A stretch of DNA of 34,746 bases from Companilactobacillus zhongbaensis (lineage in GTDB: Bacteria > Bacillota > Bacilli > Lactobacillales > Lactobacillaceae), in NCBI RefSeq assembly GCF_003946515.1, contig NZ_RHOM01000021.1, forward strand, positions 1-34,746. Reading direction: 5' to 3'. A model generated the notes under the pieces. That model saw nothing but the letters and a program-made list of their open reading frames with translations. It was not told the DNA's origin and did not search any database. The stretch's first letter is position 1. The number at the start of each line of letters is the position of its first letter. A program made the translations under genes and the position numbers. Of the stretch, positions 34,542 to 34,746 are shown in pieces.

Positions 34542-34592
34542 AAAAAAGGTACGATTTCAGCAAGCAAAACAAACTGAGATCGTACCTTTTTA
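34542..34592 (+). terminator. Rho-independent terminator
   Basis: AAAAAGGTACGAT and TCAG pair with CTGA and ATCGTACCTTTTT around a CAAGCAAAACAAA loop. Confidence 0.85.
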
Positions 34593-34746
34593 CTACCATT
34601 ACTAAAGGTTGAAAGCACGAAAATAGCCCTCAACTCATTCGTATGTTGAGGTTGGGTACAATCAAATAGTTTTTTAACATCATGAAGCATTATCCAAGAG
34701 CCTGATCAGGCGATTGGGTAATGCTTTTATAAATTCGTCAAAAATA
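34593..34746. other. right edge with two hairpins, no gene assigned
   Basis: CCCTCAAC pairs with GTTGAGG near 34628-34653. GCATTATCC pairs with GGGTAATGC near 34688-34725, with CCTGATCAGG at its tip and TTTT after it. The second could be a terminator on the plus strand. A minus-strand frame through here is cut by the window edge and unconvincing. Confidence 0.4.

Noticed and set aside
34286-34690. 134-residue minus-strand frame at the right end
   Set aside because: It lies antisense to the end of the beta-helix gene and through its terminator, with no ribosome site.

Overview
The window looks like a chromosome segment of a low-GC Lactobacillaceae species. The case rests on the two-subunit beta-galactosidase LacL/LacM, a LacS permease with a fused EIIA domain, Leloir genes in the order galK-galE-galT-galR, an LPXTG surface protein and a T-box leader. 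A Companilactobacillus-like organism is my guess from general similarity; no search was possible.

Layout. 1-2.95 kb: repeats, a CPBP-like membrane protein without catalytic residues, and an acyltransferase-3 gene coupled to a tiny membrane protein. 3-5 kb: a sortase-anchored choice-of-anchor A surface protein. 5.8-6.7 kb: a frameshifted aldo/keto reductase. 7.3-8.6 kb: a solitary secreted binding protein and an unannotated 34-residue peptide gene. 8.9-11.1 kb: a secreted DUF915 hydrolase and a diacetyl/acetoin reductase. 11.8-24.7 kb: a galactoside island. LacS imports lactose, LacLM and MelA release galactose, GalK/GalT/GalE feed it into glycolysis, and GalR plus CcpA-type sites probably control the set. 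25.4-28.9 kb: two tiny membrane proteins, tRNA-Thr(GGT), an HdeD-like protein, a DtxR-family repressor and a DUF975 protein. 28.9-30.9 kb: a PadR-DUF1700-DUF4097 envelope operon. 31.0-33.6 kb: a polar amino acid ABC transporter behind a T-box leader with a second, partial T-box module. 33.7-34.5 kb: a beta-helix protein.

The most unusual content is intergenic. Eight copies of a ~175-bp structured element (class 1) lie between genes, in both orientations. Each can fold into a long closing stem, a second stem and two hairpins, followed by a T-tract. The stems differ in sequence between copies, but both arms change together. A second, unrelated structured repeat (class 2) occurs twice, each time abutting the stop codon of a convergent gene.

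The DNA around each class 1 copy, including neighbouring coding sequence, is strongly G+T-rich on the strand that reads the element toward its T-tract. The sign follows the orientation of the element, not of the gene, and switches inside single genes. This suggests an element-linked, strand-specific mutational or selective process. I regard the element family and its composition footprint as the best candidate here for an undescribed system.
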